The notes under the pieces: model-generated
The model's database searches: none
What the model was told of the DNA's origin: nothing
Seen by the model: only the letters and a program-made list of their open reading frames with translations
Program-made: the position numbers and the translations under genes
Part shown: piece by piece, positions 10,753-23,139 of the stretch
Layout: every line of letters starts with the position of its first letter
Numbering within the stretch: position 1 is the stretch's first letter
From: Haberlea rhodopensis
Taxonomy: Eukaryota; Streptophyta; Magnoliopsida; Lamiales; Gesneriaceae
Assembly: GCA_907163345.1 (NCBI GenBank)
Contig: CAJQUN010000466.1
Coordinates: 310,001 to 374,000 of the forward strand
Length of the DNA: 64,000 nucleotides
Reading direction: 5' to 3'

Positions 10753-13027
10753 TGTGATATCCCCGAAATGATTATGTGGGTAATCATACAATTAAAGGTT
10801 GTTAATTGTGAGCCTATGTGCTAAAGGCGTAATTTATGTGGGAGTGATTTATTAAATTGATGATGTGGTTTAGGGAGCATGTTAGGTGTTTTTAATTGAT
10901 GTGTTGAAGTGGTAAAATAATAAAATATCAAGGGAAGATATTTTTATACATCGTATGAAATACCGGGACACAATTAAACACCACCAAACCACCCTACATG
11001 CAACCACCCCACCCCCACTTGGTTGAACCATCGCCCCTCCCCTGTTTTTCTGGGAAAGCAGATGACTAAGCAAGCAACTTTACTTGAAGATATTTTCATT
11101 GTGCCTCTTCCAAATAGACTTCTTCTTCTTCCCTTCATTTGTCTGCAACTTGGTCAGTTTCTAGGAGGAAAGTGATCGGATTTCATTCATCCTTTCATAT
11201 AGAAAATCGAAGGGCAAAAGTGGTGAGGAGTCACATGTTCTTCCCAGTTTTTAAATTCCTAAGCATGCTTGTTCTTTGTAGCAGATTTGGCATGCTAGTT
11301 TAGGGTTTAAAGAAATATTGTTATGAATACTTTTATGTGATGTTTATGAGGCTCTCTGTAATTTTCCTTGAGCATGTTGCATGTTTTATGTAGAGGATTA
11401 AAGCATGTGAAGTTTAGTGTTCGAAAATCTGGGTAAGGAATATGCCCTGTTTTTCTGGAAAATTATGGTTTGGGAGTGATTTTGAGGAGGTGATATGATG
11501 CACGTTAGCTTAGGTTTTTGGTAAACCTTTGAGGTGAAAATATGCATGGTAGTTTTGTGAAGCCCTTGGCATGTTTGTTCGAGCATGCTTTATGTTATAT
11601 GTGGTAGATATAATAGCATGAAGTGAAGTACTCAAAAATCTGGTAATGAAATATGTTGCTCTGTTTCCGGAAAAGTTGGTTGAGTACTTACGTAAATGAT
11701 CAACGTTTATGCATGTGGGCTTATGCTTAGGGTGTAAATTTGGTATGAATACACTCGGAGTAGTGTATTGTAATTGCTAGCATAATTGTTCAAACATGTG
11801 GTGTATGTTATATGCTAGATCGAAGGGTGTAAATATAGGTGTTCGAGAATTCTGGGTTGGTATTTCTCGAACAGGGCATCTCGATCGATCGACATTTCTT
11901 CTCGATCGATCGAGCGAGGCAGAATCTTGGTTCTGATTTTAGGCGTCTTCTCGATCGATCGGGAAGAGGGACCGATCGATCGAGAGACCCAGAATGTTGA
12001 AAAATATAAATTGTTATATTTTGTTAAAGTTTTGATATTGGATTGTAATGAGGTGCCTAATATTGTGTTGTGTGGCTATGTAGAACCATCCCAGGTGCCA
12101 TCACAATCGAGGAGATAAAGTTGATTGACTCCTCTATCTTTTGGAAAGGTACGTAAGCGACGTACGGGCATCCCAACGGTAACATGTACTTATGTTTGTC
12201 TGTGTGACACATGATGAATGCAATGTGATGCATTAAGGTTATGATACATGTTATTATGCATTGTGTTGCATATTATGCATTGTTGTTGCATATTGTGATG
12301 TGGAATAAAGTGGTGTATTCCACGAGTCAGGGCGATCACAGTTAAGGTTTTAATGCTTATGCTTTACCGTTGAAAATGTGGAGCGGGAGGGGGGAGGCTC
12401 GCTTGCACATGGAGGTGAGGTATACCATACTGAGCGAGGAAGAGATACCGCTAGTATGAAGAAGTGAGTATACGATACCGCTTGTTTTGAGATTATGAAA
12501 GCATTAAAATAACTGATGATGACTGACTCAAGAAAAAGAGGAAATGTCATGACATTCATTTGTAAAGCCATACATTCATATAATGTGTTTTATTATGAAT
12601 TATGGTACAGGGACAACCAATGGGCGTTATAAATGCAGGAAATACAGGAAGTGCTTATGTTTAGGATTGTGCATTTATGCCTTACTTTCATATTATGTTG
12701 AATATGAATTGTTTTATGCTCACGTGGGGGTTGTCTTTGTAGGTGCTTTTGTTGACGAGAACCAGGGTCGGGGTTGAAATGCTGAGCTGTAAGGAGTGCT
12801 ATAGGATTAGCATGTTAGAGAAAATTTTGTATAGCTTCTACTGTGTAGAGTAAGACTATAATGTAGTGCCTTGGTAGGAATTGTGTTATTCCTTTTTGAA
12901 ACATTTTGGTACTGTAATCTCTAAAGCTCAGGTTAATCAACACGATACGTTACTCTGATATATTCACATGAATGTTTAGTTCTCTAAATTGCACCTTAGT
13001 AACATGATGTGATAACGGGGTCTCACA
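10753..13027 (+). repeat. 3' LTR of element A
   Basis: 2275 bp, from TGTGATATCC to GGGGTCTCACA, followed directly by the target duplication GGAAT (13028-13032). It differs from the 5' LTR by about 26 substitutions and a short indel near 12725. It carries the same GATC array (11879-11984), GTACGT hairpin (12149-12165) and long-range inverted repeat. Confidence 0.95.
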
Positions 13028-13032
13028 GGAAT

Positions 13033-14401
13033 AACAAGTGTCTTACCCTTGTAGCGTGTTTGAAGCAGAATCCACGGAGCAGCACCACGTCCTACGCCTT
13101 CTCCGAGTCACTAGCAAAACTTAACAAGTTTTGCCTCAACGGTATCCACACGATCAAATCGGGAAGGGATAGTTCAAGAACAAAGTGCTAGATTTGTTCT
13201 TAAACCGTAACAAGAGCCACACTCGATTCTAAATCGAAGAAGATGGCCGGAAAACAAAGACCAAGACGGCGGCCAAGAGAGGTGGCCGTGAGCTTGGTTG
13301 GCCGAGAGCTTCACAAGCTTTTGGTGGCTAGGTTTTGTTATGTTGTGTTAATTACAATTAAACATCTTGTTAACAAATTATATATGATTTAATTAAAGGC
13401 TTTCTTAAAGCCTAATGGGCCTAAACCCATGATTTAATTAAATCCTTATAATCATTTAATGAAGACACTTCTTAATTATTTAATTCATCCCATGAATTCA
13501 ATTCCCTTATCGATTTAATCTTTTGTGCGACCCGATAGGATCTTGTAATGTTGGCAGTGACATAAAATCTCATTTTACGGTACAAGCAAAGAGCGGTGTC
13601 TAGCAACACATCAAGGCTACCCAAATTACAAGAATGTCAATGACTCGACATAACCTTTAGAACTTGTGATAATATTAACCATGTAACTTAATCCCTTTGT
13701 CCTTTGTGTTTAGATTGAACACGAGTCATGGAATAGTCATACTCGTATATCCAATCTTTATTTCTTGATCCCCAAGTAGAAATAGAATAAACGAATAAGC
13801 TCGATATCTCATATCGACTCATTCGAGCATGGCCATGCATTTTAGTTCTCACTTGATCAAGGGCCAAACACATCTCCTGTTATATAGGAGGGACAAATCC
13901 TATCTCGATCAGTCAACATCCCTCTACATAATTCGTAGTGTATCCAATAGTCGCCTTTATAGTTTACCCTGTTACGGGTAACGTTTGACGATATCAAAAT
14001 ACATAACTCCTTATGTTGGGATCTCTGATGATCACAAGTCGTAAGGATTACATACATTATTATCACTATGAGAATTGCATATGACGATCATATAACTATC
14101 CATGTTGCATTCTCATGGTGGGTCTGTCCAGTACATCGTTCTCTAACATGTACCCATATGTTGATTTGATATCTCATATCAATGAACAATTCATCGATCA
14201 ACACATACTAGTCTCTACGTATTATCATTATCCCTTTCATGATAATACTTGACTATGGACATCTTTAAGAATAATACAATATTATTCTAAGGACATTAAC
14301 TTATATATTAATTCACATTGCACAGTTAAAAGAATAATATATAATAATGAATTGCCATTCATAAAATCATATTACAATGTATGTCATAAACAATCATCTA
14401 A
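13033..14401 (-). mobile_element. Copia 5' LTR, segment 2 of 3
   Basis: Middle and most of the copia LTR, rejoined after element A. No gene is seen. It ends at TCTAA (14397-14401), the target duplication of solo LTR B, which is repeated at 43261-43265. Confidence 0.88.
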
Positions 14402-14996
14402 TGTGGGGTCTTCCCACGTTAACAGTGATTAAGAGACATAAGAAGGACTAATTATGCATTAAAGTAACATCTTAAGGTTTTTGGTTGTTACACGAGCTAA
14501 CAGGATTACAGGCCAAAATACAAAACTTCAAAAAAATAATTCATTACATTCTAAAAGAATGTCATTTAGATTTACACTACTCCTAGAGTAGATACTAATC
14601 ATAACTGAATCCTATACATTCCTGTGCCCCTCGTAGCTCACTGCCTCAACCCAACCCTTAGTCCTTCCGTCCAAAAGTGTACCTACAGGGACAACACATC
14701 ATGAGCATATATAATCTTACTTAACATCATAAAACATCATAGTAAATGCATGACACAATGGTTAAGTAAATATGCTGGTTATTCATTCACTTCTTATTGT
14801 TGTCCCTGATTTAAAATCATGCATATGGGGCATCTTACCCCCGTGGCATCTTACCACAATATCACCGTATGGCCTCTTACCATATGGGGCATCTTACCCC
14901 GTGGCATCTTACCACAATACATCGCATGGCCTCTTACCATGTGGGGCATCTTACCCCGTGGCATCTTACCACAATACATCGCATGGCCTCTTACCA
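14402..14996 (-). mobile_element. Solo LTR B, segment 1 of 2
   Basis: First 595 bp (plus order) of a family-2 LTR beginning TGTGGGGTCTTCCC. With segment 2 (41757-43260) it forms one complete LTR of about 2.1 kb flanked by TCTAA on both sides. No B internal region or second LTR exists between the flanks, so B is a solo LTR, as left by LTR-LTR recombination. Its minisatellite of roughly 59-bp units (about 14825-14996) is where element C inserted. Confidence 0.9.
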
Positions 14997-15423
14997 TGTG
15001 GGGTCTTCCCACCTTAACAGTGATTAATAGACAAAGGAAGGACTAATCATGCATTAAGGTAACATCTTAAGGTTTCGGTTGTTACACGAGCTAACAGGAT
15101 TACAGGTCAAAATACAAAACTTCAAAAAAAACAGTTCATTACATTCCAAAAGAAGGTCATTTAGATTTACACTACTCCTAGAGTAGATACTAATCATAAC
15201 TTGAATCCTATACATTCCTGTGTCCCTCGTAGCTCACTGCCTCAACCCGACCCTTAGTCCTTTCGTCCAAAAGCGTACCTACAGGGACAACACATCATGA
15301 GCATATACAATTTCATTTAACAACATAATAACATTATAATAAATGCATGAAATCTTGGTTAAGTAAATATGCTGGTTATTCATTAACTTCTTATTGTTGT
15401 CCCTGATTCAAAATCATGCATAT

Positions 15424-15655
15424 GGGGCACCATACCCCGTGGCACCTTACCACAATATCATCGCATGGCTACTTACCATGTGGGGCACCTTACCCCGTGG
15501 CACCTTACCACAATATCATCGCATGGCTACTTACCATGTGGGGCACCTTACCCCGTGGCACCTTACCACAATATCATCGCATGGCTACTTACCATGTGGG
15601 GCACCTTACCCCGTGGCACCTTACCACAGTATCATCGCATGTAAACATTATCATA
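15424..15655. repeat. 58-bp minisatellite in C 3' LTR
   Basis: About four tandem units with starts 15424, 15482, 15540 and 15598, each containing GGGGCACCTTACCCCGTGG. Open frames through the array come from its low stop content and are not genes. Confidence 0.93.
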
Positions 15656-15969
15656 TAAGCATCATATAAACATCATCGTATAAACATCGTATAAACCTCA
15701 TCGTATAAACATCATCATTTCATCATGAATACTCGTGCAATAAAAGCATAGTTGTAGTATAAAGATGTGTGTTACCGTCCGATGCCCGTACGCCTCTTAC
15801 GTACCTTTTCAAAAAGAGGAGGAGTCAACAGACTTTATCTCCTTGATGGTGCCGGTACCTGGGATGGTTCTACAAGACCACATAATACCATTTTAGATGC
15901 CTCAAAACCATCTCACATCATAAACTTAACAAAATAAAACATCATTATATTTTTCAACTTTCTGCCTGT

Positions 15970-16191
15970 CTCGATCGATCGGCCCAAAGTCTCGATCGAT
16001 CGAGACACTGTGCACTAACAGTGCCTTAGCTTCCTGCCTCGCTCGATCGATCGAAGTATTTTACCGATCGATCGAGAAGCTTCACCGATCGATCGAGAAA
16101 TCCTTCGATCGATCGGCATCACAATTTTAAAACATACATTAGACCCACTGTCTCGCTCGATCGATCGGAACCAAATCTCGATCGATCGAGA
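15970..16191. repeat. GATCGATC palindrome array in C 3' LTR
   Basis: Eight copies of CGATCGATCG in 220 bases, mostly as pairs 10-30 bases apart with outward TCT/AGA flanks. Confidence 0.92.
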
Positions 16192-17065
16192 GCTCTGAAA
16201 AATCGAGATTTTCCCCAGATTTTTGAGCACTACCTTTCACACCATCTTTTCTACTTCACAACACATCTTTCATGCTGAAACTATCATGTGAATAACTTCA
16301 TAAAATATCCATGTAAGTACTTAAATCAAAGGTTTAACAAAACCTAAGCTAACATGCATCATATAACCTCCTCAATACCACTCTCAATCCACATTTTTCC
16401 AGAAAACAGGGGAAACATCTTCCCAGATTTTCGAACACCCTAGTTCACATGCTTTAATCCTTCATATAAAACACATAACATGCTCAAGGAAAAATACTGA
16501 GAGCTTCATAATAACACCATTTAATCATTTAAATCGAAGGTTTCAAGAAACCTAAGCTATCATGCCATTTTTACCATACATAAAAGCAAGAACCTTATAA
16601 GCTTAAAACACAAACAGAGCATGGTTTCTTACCCTACTTTGCTCCGAGTTTTGAGAGACTTCCAAGGGATGAAAATGGCAAGGCTCCTCAAGTTTTTACT
16701 CAGCAAGTGCTGGTGTTTCTTTGGGAGAGAAGGGTCGAGATTTGGGATGGAAGGAAGAGGCTGAATGATTGAGCCAAGTGGGGTGAGAAGTCAGCCTATC
16801 AACAGTTTGATTGGCATGGGTTAGGGGGGTGGTTGCATGTAGGGTGGTTTGTGGTGTTTAATCGTGTCCCGGTATTTCATACGATGTATAAAAATATCTT
16901 CCCTTGATATTTTATAATTGTACTACATCAATACAACGATTAAAACGCGTAATATGCCCGCTAAACCATATCATCATATCATAAATATAGTCCCCCACTT
17001 AAAATACCACAACCCTCTTAAATACGTCGTAGCACATAATCATATAATATTTCGTGGGTATTATA

Positions 17066-17112
17066 TTACTCCCCTACTTATAAGATTTCGTCCTCGAAAT
17101 CCACATGCATCA
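17066..17112 (-). promoter_or_regulatory. Polypurine tract and pre-PPT stem-loop of element C
   Basis: The minus strand reads GATTTCG-AGGA-CGAAATC (17084-17101), followed by the purine tract GTAGGGGAGTAA against the LTR. Confidence 0.85.
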
Positions 17113-17921
17113 TCATAACGGAACTAAACATAAATACATACCAGAGAATAGCTCCGGATAGTGCTGCACCATATGCCGTTCCGTCTCCCATGTAGCCTCC
17201 TCGACACCCCGACGATCCCACTGAACTTTGACCATCGGTATAACTTTGCTCCGTAGACTGCGATCCTCTCGATCCAGAATTCTGATTGGTCGTTCTTCGT
17301 AGGACATATCTGAGTCTAACTGAACTTCTGTAGGCTGTAAGACATGAGACGGGTTTGGCTCATATTTCCGTAACATAGAGACATGTAAAAGATCGTGTAT
17401 GCCAGACAAGGATGGCGGTAGAGCCAATCGATATGCCAAAGTACCGATACGCTGTAAAACTTCATATGGCCCAACATACCTCGGAGATAACTTTCCCCGC
17501 ATCCCAAAACGAACCAAGCCCCTGAAGAGCGAGATCTTTAAGAAGACCCTGTCTCCTAACTGGAATTCTAGCGGTCGTCGCCGCTTATTGGCATAGGCCG
17601 CTTGCCTATCCGGGGCCGCTTTCATCTTCAGGCGTATCAACTTTATCTTACCCTCCATATCTCTGATAATATCCGGTCCTCCGACCGCTTTGCTAGTCAA
17701 ATCCTCCCAATACAGTGGTGATCTACATCGTCGTCCATACAGAGCTTCAAAAGGGGCCATTTGAATGCTCGCCTGATAACTGTTATTATAGGAGAATTCC
17801 ACCAGCGACACTGAATCCTGCCACGGAGTATCAAACTCCAAAACACATGCCCTCAACATGTCCTCGAGCGTCTGAATGGTACGCTCTGTTTGGCCGTCTG
17901 TCTGAGGGTGATAGGCCGTAC
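17113..17921 (-). pseudogene. Element C integrase C-terminal half and chromodomain-like tail
   Basis: Last part of the C polyprotein. It starts at the D insertion point, inside the integrase segment TAYHPQTDGQTER that carries the catalytic glutamate, and runs through YNNSYQASIQMAPFEALYG, GPYEVLQRIGTLAYR and the tail YEERPIRILDRED to the stop at 17113. The frame is open throughout. The five bases CGTAC at 17917-17921 are the D target duplication, and the missing upstream part continues at 35803. Confidence 0.94.
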
Positions 17922-19987
17922 TGTAAGGACCCTAATCCTTAGTGCGGAATCAAGGCATAATAGAGCTAATATAAATGATCAGAGTGAGAAATAACGTGTT
18001 GAGTCTATGAGCTTAAAATTACATGCCAAAATAAGGACTACCAAATGGATTAATTACATTCCAATCAATGAATGTTCAATTATAGTTTTATACTACTCCT
18101 AGAGTAGATACTATCCAAATAATCCTGTCCTTCAAGTCTCAAAAGCATCCTCAAAAGCTCACCATCTCAACCCGTCTAGCCCTTCTATCATGCCAAACGT
18201 GTACCTACAAAGACAACCCCCAAACATGAGCAATAATAATCATTCATATTCAATACAATATGAAGATAAAGCGTAAATGCATAATCATAATAAAACACTT
18301 CCTGTTTTCCCATACATTTCAAACGCTTCCCGTTTGGTTGTCCCTGTACCATAACTCATGAGTATAATCAACAGAGTATTTTTAATGGTCAAAACATGTC
18401 ATGACATATACCAGCTCATCAATACCAAATACTGATCACCAATCCCTAGTCTGTCCATCACAATGTATTTTAATGCCCCTCGCTTATTTACATATAGGCG
18501 GCATAGGATAACCTCGCTTCAATGGACTGCGAGACTCCGACCCCTCGCCTCTCATTGAGCGGCAAATACCCTTTCCTCGCCCTATATGATAACCACGCTC
18601 AAATGTGACATGCGGCGCTCCCACCCCTCGCTTCACATTTAGCGGAACCAAACCAAATAGCGGCAAGCATTAAAATCATCAAGGGATGACCACGACTCAT
18701 GGGATGTGCACCAATAATCATATGCATCTATAAACATCATGCATAACATGTATTTGCATCAACTATGCAATACCACATATATACTTGCATCCACAATGCA
18801 TAAACAATAAGTATATAAGATACATGTACCGTTGGGTGCCCGTACGTCCACTACGTACCTTTCCAAAAATGTAGGATGTGGTAGGACTTCAATTCCTTGG
18901 CTGTGTTGCCACCTGGGTTGGTTCTACATATTCACAAATACCAATATTAGAACCCATTAATAGTCCAATACCAAAAATCCCACAAAAATAACCCAAAAAA
19001 ACACCATTTTTGGTGTCCCGCGATCGATCGCCATCAAGCCCCGATCGATCGCGAGATCACACTGCCTCGCCCAACAAAATTAAACAATCCGCGATCGATC
19101 GCGGAGCTTGCGCCGATCGATCGCGGCCTCGCCGATCGATCGCACCAAACTCACGATCGATCGCTGAAGCTCACTGCCTCAGCTCTGTTGCTCGCGATCG
19201 ATCGCGAGAAGGCGCCGATCGATCGCCGAGCTCTGGGCATGCGGGGTTTGGGCACTATTCACCCATCTTCAACCCCAACTCATACATACCCACATACACC
19301 AACATCAACCAAACCCAACAACTCAAAACCAACAATAAACATCTACATAAACTCATATATTTAACATCCACCCAAAATAATACCAAAACCACAACAACCC
19401 AACACAAACCCATTTTAAAACCCTTCAAACCATATCAAACTTAAACAAAACCTTACAAAAATAACCATGAGGTACCCATACCTCTTGGGGATCTCAAATC
19501 ACCCAACAAACTCCACAAATCAAGGTTTTGCAAGAACTTCTCTTCACCCTTAAGCTTGATTTCGAAAATGAGGGGAAAGGGAGGGTTTGGGTGTTGTTTG
19601 GTAAAGTTAAAAGTAAGAGTGGATGAGGTGTGGTTGGGTATAAAAGGTGAGTTTATTAATTAAAAAGCATATCAAAATAATTCCATGGTGTATAAAACAC
19701 CCCAACATGATATTTTTCAAAGCATTTACTCATAATGCACCAAATATCAATTAAACACATGATTTCTAATCAATTGCTACCAATGGCAAATAAATCATGC
19801 TTCCAATAATATTTACCCAACATGCACCACATGCACCCTGAAATGCTACCCCGGGTCACTCTAACATGTGACTAAGCATTTCCGCATAATAATAAATAAA
19901 TCCAATGCATAATTAATTACCACATAATTAATCATATAAGCACAATTAATGCACCAAATTGCAATTAATCATTTCAGGGATATCACA
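17922..19987 (-). repeat. 3' LTR of element D
   Basis: 2066 bp, from TGTAAGGACCCTAATCC to AGGGATATCACA in plus order. It contains CGCT/AGCG dyads (18478-18664), hairpin GTACGT-CCACT-ACGTAC (18842-18858), a GATCGATC array (19019-19226) and TATAAAAGG at about 19640. The short frame 19010-19444 runs through the palindrome array and is not a gene. Confidence 0.94.
19019..19226. repeat. GATCGATC palindrome array in D 3' LTR
   Basis: Eight copies, here flanked by GCG so that many read GCGATCGATCGC. The flanks differ from those of element C (TCG...CGA), so the core is conserved while the flanks are family-specific. Confidence 0.92.
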
Positions 19988-20031
19988 ATACTCCCCTACT
20001 TATAAGATTTCGTCCTCGAAATCACATGCAC
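19988..20031 (-). promoter_or_regulatory. Polypurine tract and pre-PPT stem-loop of element D
   Basis: The minus strand has GATTTCG-AGGA-CGAAATC (20006-20023) and then GTAGGGGAGTAT at the LTR edge. Confidence 0.88.
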
Positions 20032-23000
20032 TTACCCCGAAAAGGAAACTAAACATAAACACATACCAGAGAATAGTTCCGGGTAGTGCTGCACCATATG
20101 CCGCTCCGTCTCCCACGTAGCCTCCTCGACACCCCTACGATCCCACTGAACCTTGATCATAGGTATCACCTTGTTCCGAAGTCTACGGTCTGCTCGATCC
20201 AGAAATCTGACAGGCCGTTCCACATAAGACACATCGGACTCTAACTGAACTTCGGAAGGCTGTAACACATGCGACGGATCCGGCTCATACTTCCGCAGCA
20301 TCGATACATGAAACACATCATGTATACCAGATAAAGAAGGCGGCAAAGCCAGTCGGTAAGCTAAGGTGCCAATGCGCTGCAAAATCTCGTACGGTCCAAC
20401 ATACCTCGGAGACAGTTTCCCGCGCATCCCAAATCGCACAACGCCCCTGAAAGGCGAGATCTTCAAAAAGACCTTATCTCCCAACTGAAATTCCAACGGT
20501 CTCCGCCGTTTATTCGCATAAGCTGCCTGTCTGTCCTGGGCCGCTTTCATTTTCTGCCTTATTGTCTTTATCTTTTCTTCCATCTCCCGAATCAACTCCG
20601 GTCCTCCGACCGATCTGCGGCCCAAATCATCCCAACACAAGGGTGATCTACACCGTCTGCCATAAAGAGCTTCAAACGGAGCCATCTGAATACTCGCCTG
20701 GTAGCTATTGTTATACGAAAACTCTACCAAAGGCACTGAATCCTGCCAAGAGGCATCGAACTCAAAAACACAAGCTCTTAACATGTCCTCGAGCGTCTGA
20801 ATATTGCGCTCGGTCTGGCCATCCGTCTGAGGATGATAAGCAGTGCTCAATCTGACTTCAGTTCCCAAGGCTGACTGAAGGCCTTCCCAGAAATGAGATG
20901 TGAATCGCGGATCTCGATCTGACACTATGGAAACGGGGATCCCATGCAATCTCACCACATCTCTAATATACAACTGCAACCTCAAAAATGTGAAAGTCAT
21001 GCTATAGGGAATAAAGTGGGCTACCTTTGTCAATCTGTCCACAATCACCCAAATAGCATCGAAGCCTGAAGCACTCCTCGGCAAATGAGTCACGAAGTCC
21101 ATGGAAATGTGCTCCCACTTCCACTTCGGTATCTCCAAGCTTCTCAACTCGCCGCCCGGTCTCTGCCTCTCTGCCTTAACCTGCTGGCAGATCAAACACC
21201 TCTTCACAAAAGCGACGACATCAGACTTCATTCTCTTCCACCAAAACTGACCACGCAGATCTCTGTACATCTTCTTCCCGCCTGGGTGGATGCTAAGTCT
21301 GCTAATATGAGCTCGCTCCAAGATCCCTTTACGCAACTCCGGCGTACTCGGAACCACCCAACGGTCACCCAATCTCAAGGTTCCGTCATCGGCCACTCTG
21401 AACTTCATTGGCTGACCAAGATGTACTAAAGATAACCACCTCTGAACCTCATCGTCTGACCTCTGAGCTCTCCTGATGTTCTGATAGATATCTGGCTCAG
21501 CTAACAGAGTCGATACATACACAGGCAATGCATCAATGTCAAAATCATAGCCCAGTTGGCAATAGGAGGTCATCATAGCAGACAAATGAATGACGTCCTC
21601 AGCAGAACTCCTCACTTTCCGGCTCAGAGCATCTGCTGTCAAATTGGCTTTTCCGGGATGGTACTCGATCTCGCAATCAAAGTCTTTGAGTAGGTCCATC
21701 CATCTCCTCTGCCTCATGTTCAGCTCTGCCTGAGTGAATAAAAACTTGAGGCTCTTGTGATCCGTGTATATGGTAAATGAAGTAACATACAAATAATGCC
21801 TCCAAATCTTCAGGGCGAAGATGATAGCCGCCAATTCCAAGTCATGAATCGGATATCTGGTCTCATGCGGCTTCAACTGCCTCGATGCATAAGCTACCAC
21901 ATGCTTATCTTGCATCAGAACACACCCAAGGCCCTGAAGCGATGCGTCAGTATACAGAGCAAATCTGGAGTTCTCCGTAGGGATTACTAACACTGGCGCC
22001 GTTGTCAACCGGTGCTTTAATTCCTGGAAGCTCTCCTCACAAGCTTCTGACCAAAAGAAAGGCACTCCCTTCTGGGTCAACTGAGTCAGCGGCTTGGCAA
22101 TCTTCGAAAAGCCCTCGACAAAGCGTCGATAATACCCGGCCAAACCAAGGAAACTCCGAATCTCAGGCACAGAAGTGGGGGCAGCCCACTCCATCACAGC
22201 CTCAATCTTCTTGGGATCTACAGATATCCCGCTGCTCGATATGACATGCCCCAGAAACACTACACTGCTCAGCCAAAATTCACACTTACTGAGCTTAGCA
22301 TACAACTGATGCTCTCTGAGAATCTGAAGCACTGTCCTCAAGTGTTTCACATGCTCTTCTTCACTCCGGGAGTAGATGAGAATGTCGTCAATAAACACAA
22401 TGACGAACTGATCAAGATACTGCTGAAACACTCTGTTCATCAGACTCATAAAGACTGCTGGAGCATTCGTCACGCCGAACGGCATCACTAGGAACTCATA
22501 ATGTCCATATCGGGTCCGGAATGCTGTCTTCTGCACATCTTCCTCTCTGACTCGAATCTGATGATACCCGGATCTCAAATCAATCTTGCTATACACCCTG
22601 GTACCTTGCAACTGATCAAACAGATCATCGATCCTTGGAAGAGGATACTTGTTCTTCACTGTAGCCTTATTCAGTTGTCGGTAATCGATACACAACCGCA
22701 TCGAACTGTCCTTCTTTTTCACAAAGAGAACTGGTGCGCCCCATGGCGACACGCTCGGGCGTATATATCCCTTGTCCAAGAGATCCTGCAACTGTTCTTT
22801 CAACTCTCTCAACTCAGCCGGTGCCATCCTATAAGGTGCACGAGAGATAGCGGATGTCCCTGGTAGCAACTCGATCCCAAACTCAACTTCCCTAGCCGGT
22901 GGGAATCCTGGGATCTCTTCTGGAAATACATCAGCGAACTCTGCCACTACTGGCACATCCTCAACTCTTAGTTCCTTATCCTTCCCAGACGTGTCCACGG

Positions 23001-23139
23001 CATAAATAAGATAGCCCGTGTGGCCACGTTCCAACAACTGAGTCATCTTGATCGCTAAAATCAACGGAATCTTCGCACGAGAACCGTTGCCATAGAAAGT
23101 CCACTGACTGCCCAACTCAGGTCTGAACTTCACTGTCCT
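20032..23139 (-). CDS. Element D pol: RT, RNase H, integrase, chromodomain-like tail
   Basis: About 1035 codons without a stop, directly downstream of the UAG at 23140. Counting from the codon at 23133: RT with DYRQLNK (150-156), LVMPFGVTNAP (215-225) and FIDD (247-250); RNase H with YTDAS (about 394-398), DLELAA, YTDHKS and ADALSR (to 505); integrase zinc region (AHISRLSIHPGG to CLICQQVK, 608-653), core D679, D739 and E775 (35 residues between the last two); GPY motif about 911-920; tail 967-1023 with YVERPVRFLDR and ATWETE. All catalytic residues are present. One residue is missing in FLRLQLY compared with A and C. Without readthrough or a separate start this frame is not translated. Confidence 0.95.
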   Translation of the reverse strand, partial: RTVKFRPELGSQWTFYGNGSRAKIPLILAIKMTQLLERGHTGYLIYAVDTSGKDKELRVEDVPVVAEFADVFPEEIPGFPPAREVEFGIELLPGTSAISRAPYRMAPAELRELKEQLQDLLDKGYIRPSVSPWGAPVLFVKKKDSSMRLCIDYRQLNKATVKNKYPLPRIDDLFDQLQGTRVYSKIDLRSGYHQIRVREEDVQKTAFRTRYGHYEFLVMPFGVTNAPAVFMSLMNRVFQQYLDQFVIVFIDDILIYSRSEEEHVKHLRTVLQILREHQLYAKLSKCEFWLSSVVFLGHVISSSGISVDPKKIEAVMEWAAPTSVPEIRSFLGLAGYYRRFVEGFSKIAKPLTQLTQKGVPFFWSEACEESFQELKHRLTTAPVLVIPTENSRFALYTDASLQGLGCVLMQDKHVVAYASRQLKPHETRYPIHDLELAAIIFALKIWRHYLYVTSFTIYTDHKSLKFLFTQAELNMRQRRWMDLLKDFDCEIEYHPGKANLTADALSRKVRSSAEDVIHLSAMMTSYCQLGYDFDIDALPVYVSTLLAEPDIYQNIRRAQRSDDEVQRWLSLVHLGQPMKFRVADDGTLRLGDRWVVPSTPELRKGILERAHISRLSIHPGGKKMYRDLRGQFWWKRMKSDVVAFVKRCLICQQVKAERQRPGGELRSLEIPKWKWEHISMDFVTHLPRSASGFDAIWVIVDRLTKVAHFIPYSMTFTFLRLQLYIRDVVRLHGIPVSIVSDRDPRFTSHFWEGLQSALGTEVRLSTAYHPQTDGQTERNIQTLEDMLRACVFEFDASWQDSVPLVEFSYNNSYQASIQMAPFEALYGRRCRSPLCWDDLGRRSVGGPELIREMEEKIKTIRQKMKAAQDRQAAYANKRRRPLEFQLGDKVFLKISPFRGVVRFGMRGKLSPRYVGPYEILQRIGTLAYRLALPPSLSGIHDVFHVSMLRKYEPDPSHVLQPSEVQLESDVSYVERPVRFLDRADRRLRNKVIPMIKVQWDRRGVEEATWETERHMVQHYPELFSGMCLCLVSFSG

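Larger units (their letters stand above)
3761..13027 (+). mobile_element. Gypsy element A, complete but defective (Tekay/Del-like)
   Basis: A 9.27-kb element with both LTRs (3761-6038 and 10753-13027), TG...CA ends, and a perfect 5-bp target duplication GGAAT (3756-3760 and 13028-13032). It has a tRNA-Met primer site and a polypurine tract. I count about 26 substitutions between its LTRs (about 1.1%). The coding region is broken by frameshifts and a protease deletion, so it is not autonomous. It inserted into the LTR of the copia element. Confidence 0.96.
14997..17065 (-). repeat. 3' LTR of element C
   Basis: 2069 bp, beginning TGTGGGGTCTTCCC in plus order. The last bases read GGTATTATA where the other copies have GGTATTACA, so the terminal CA is mutated. 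It contains a 58-bp minisatellite, the hairpin at 15788-15804, eight GATCGATC palindromes (15970-16191) and the TACAGGGACAAC/GTTGTCCCTG inverted repeat. Confidence 0.93.

Noticed and set aside
15424..15655. Possible CRISPR array
   Set aside because: Units are contiguous tandem copies without variable spacers, and the context is a plant retrotransposon LTR.
14772..15669. Overlapping open frames of 75-91 codons at 14772-15046 and 15394-15669, and their copies at 40093-40413
   Set aside because: They lie in the 58-bp LTR minisatellite, read in two frames at once, and show repeat-derived peptides only.
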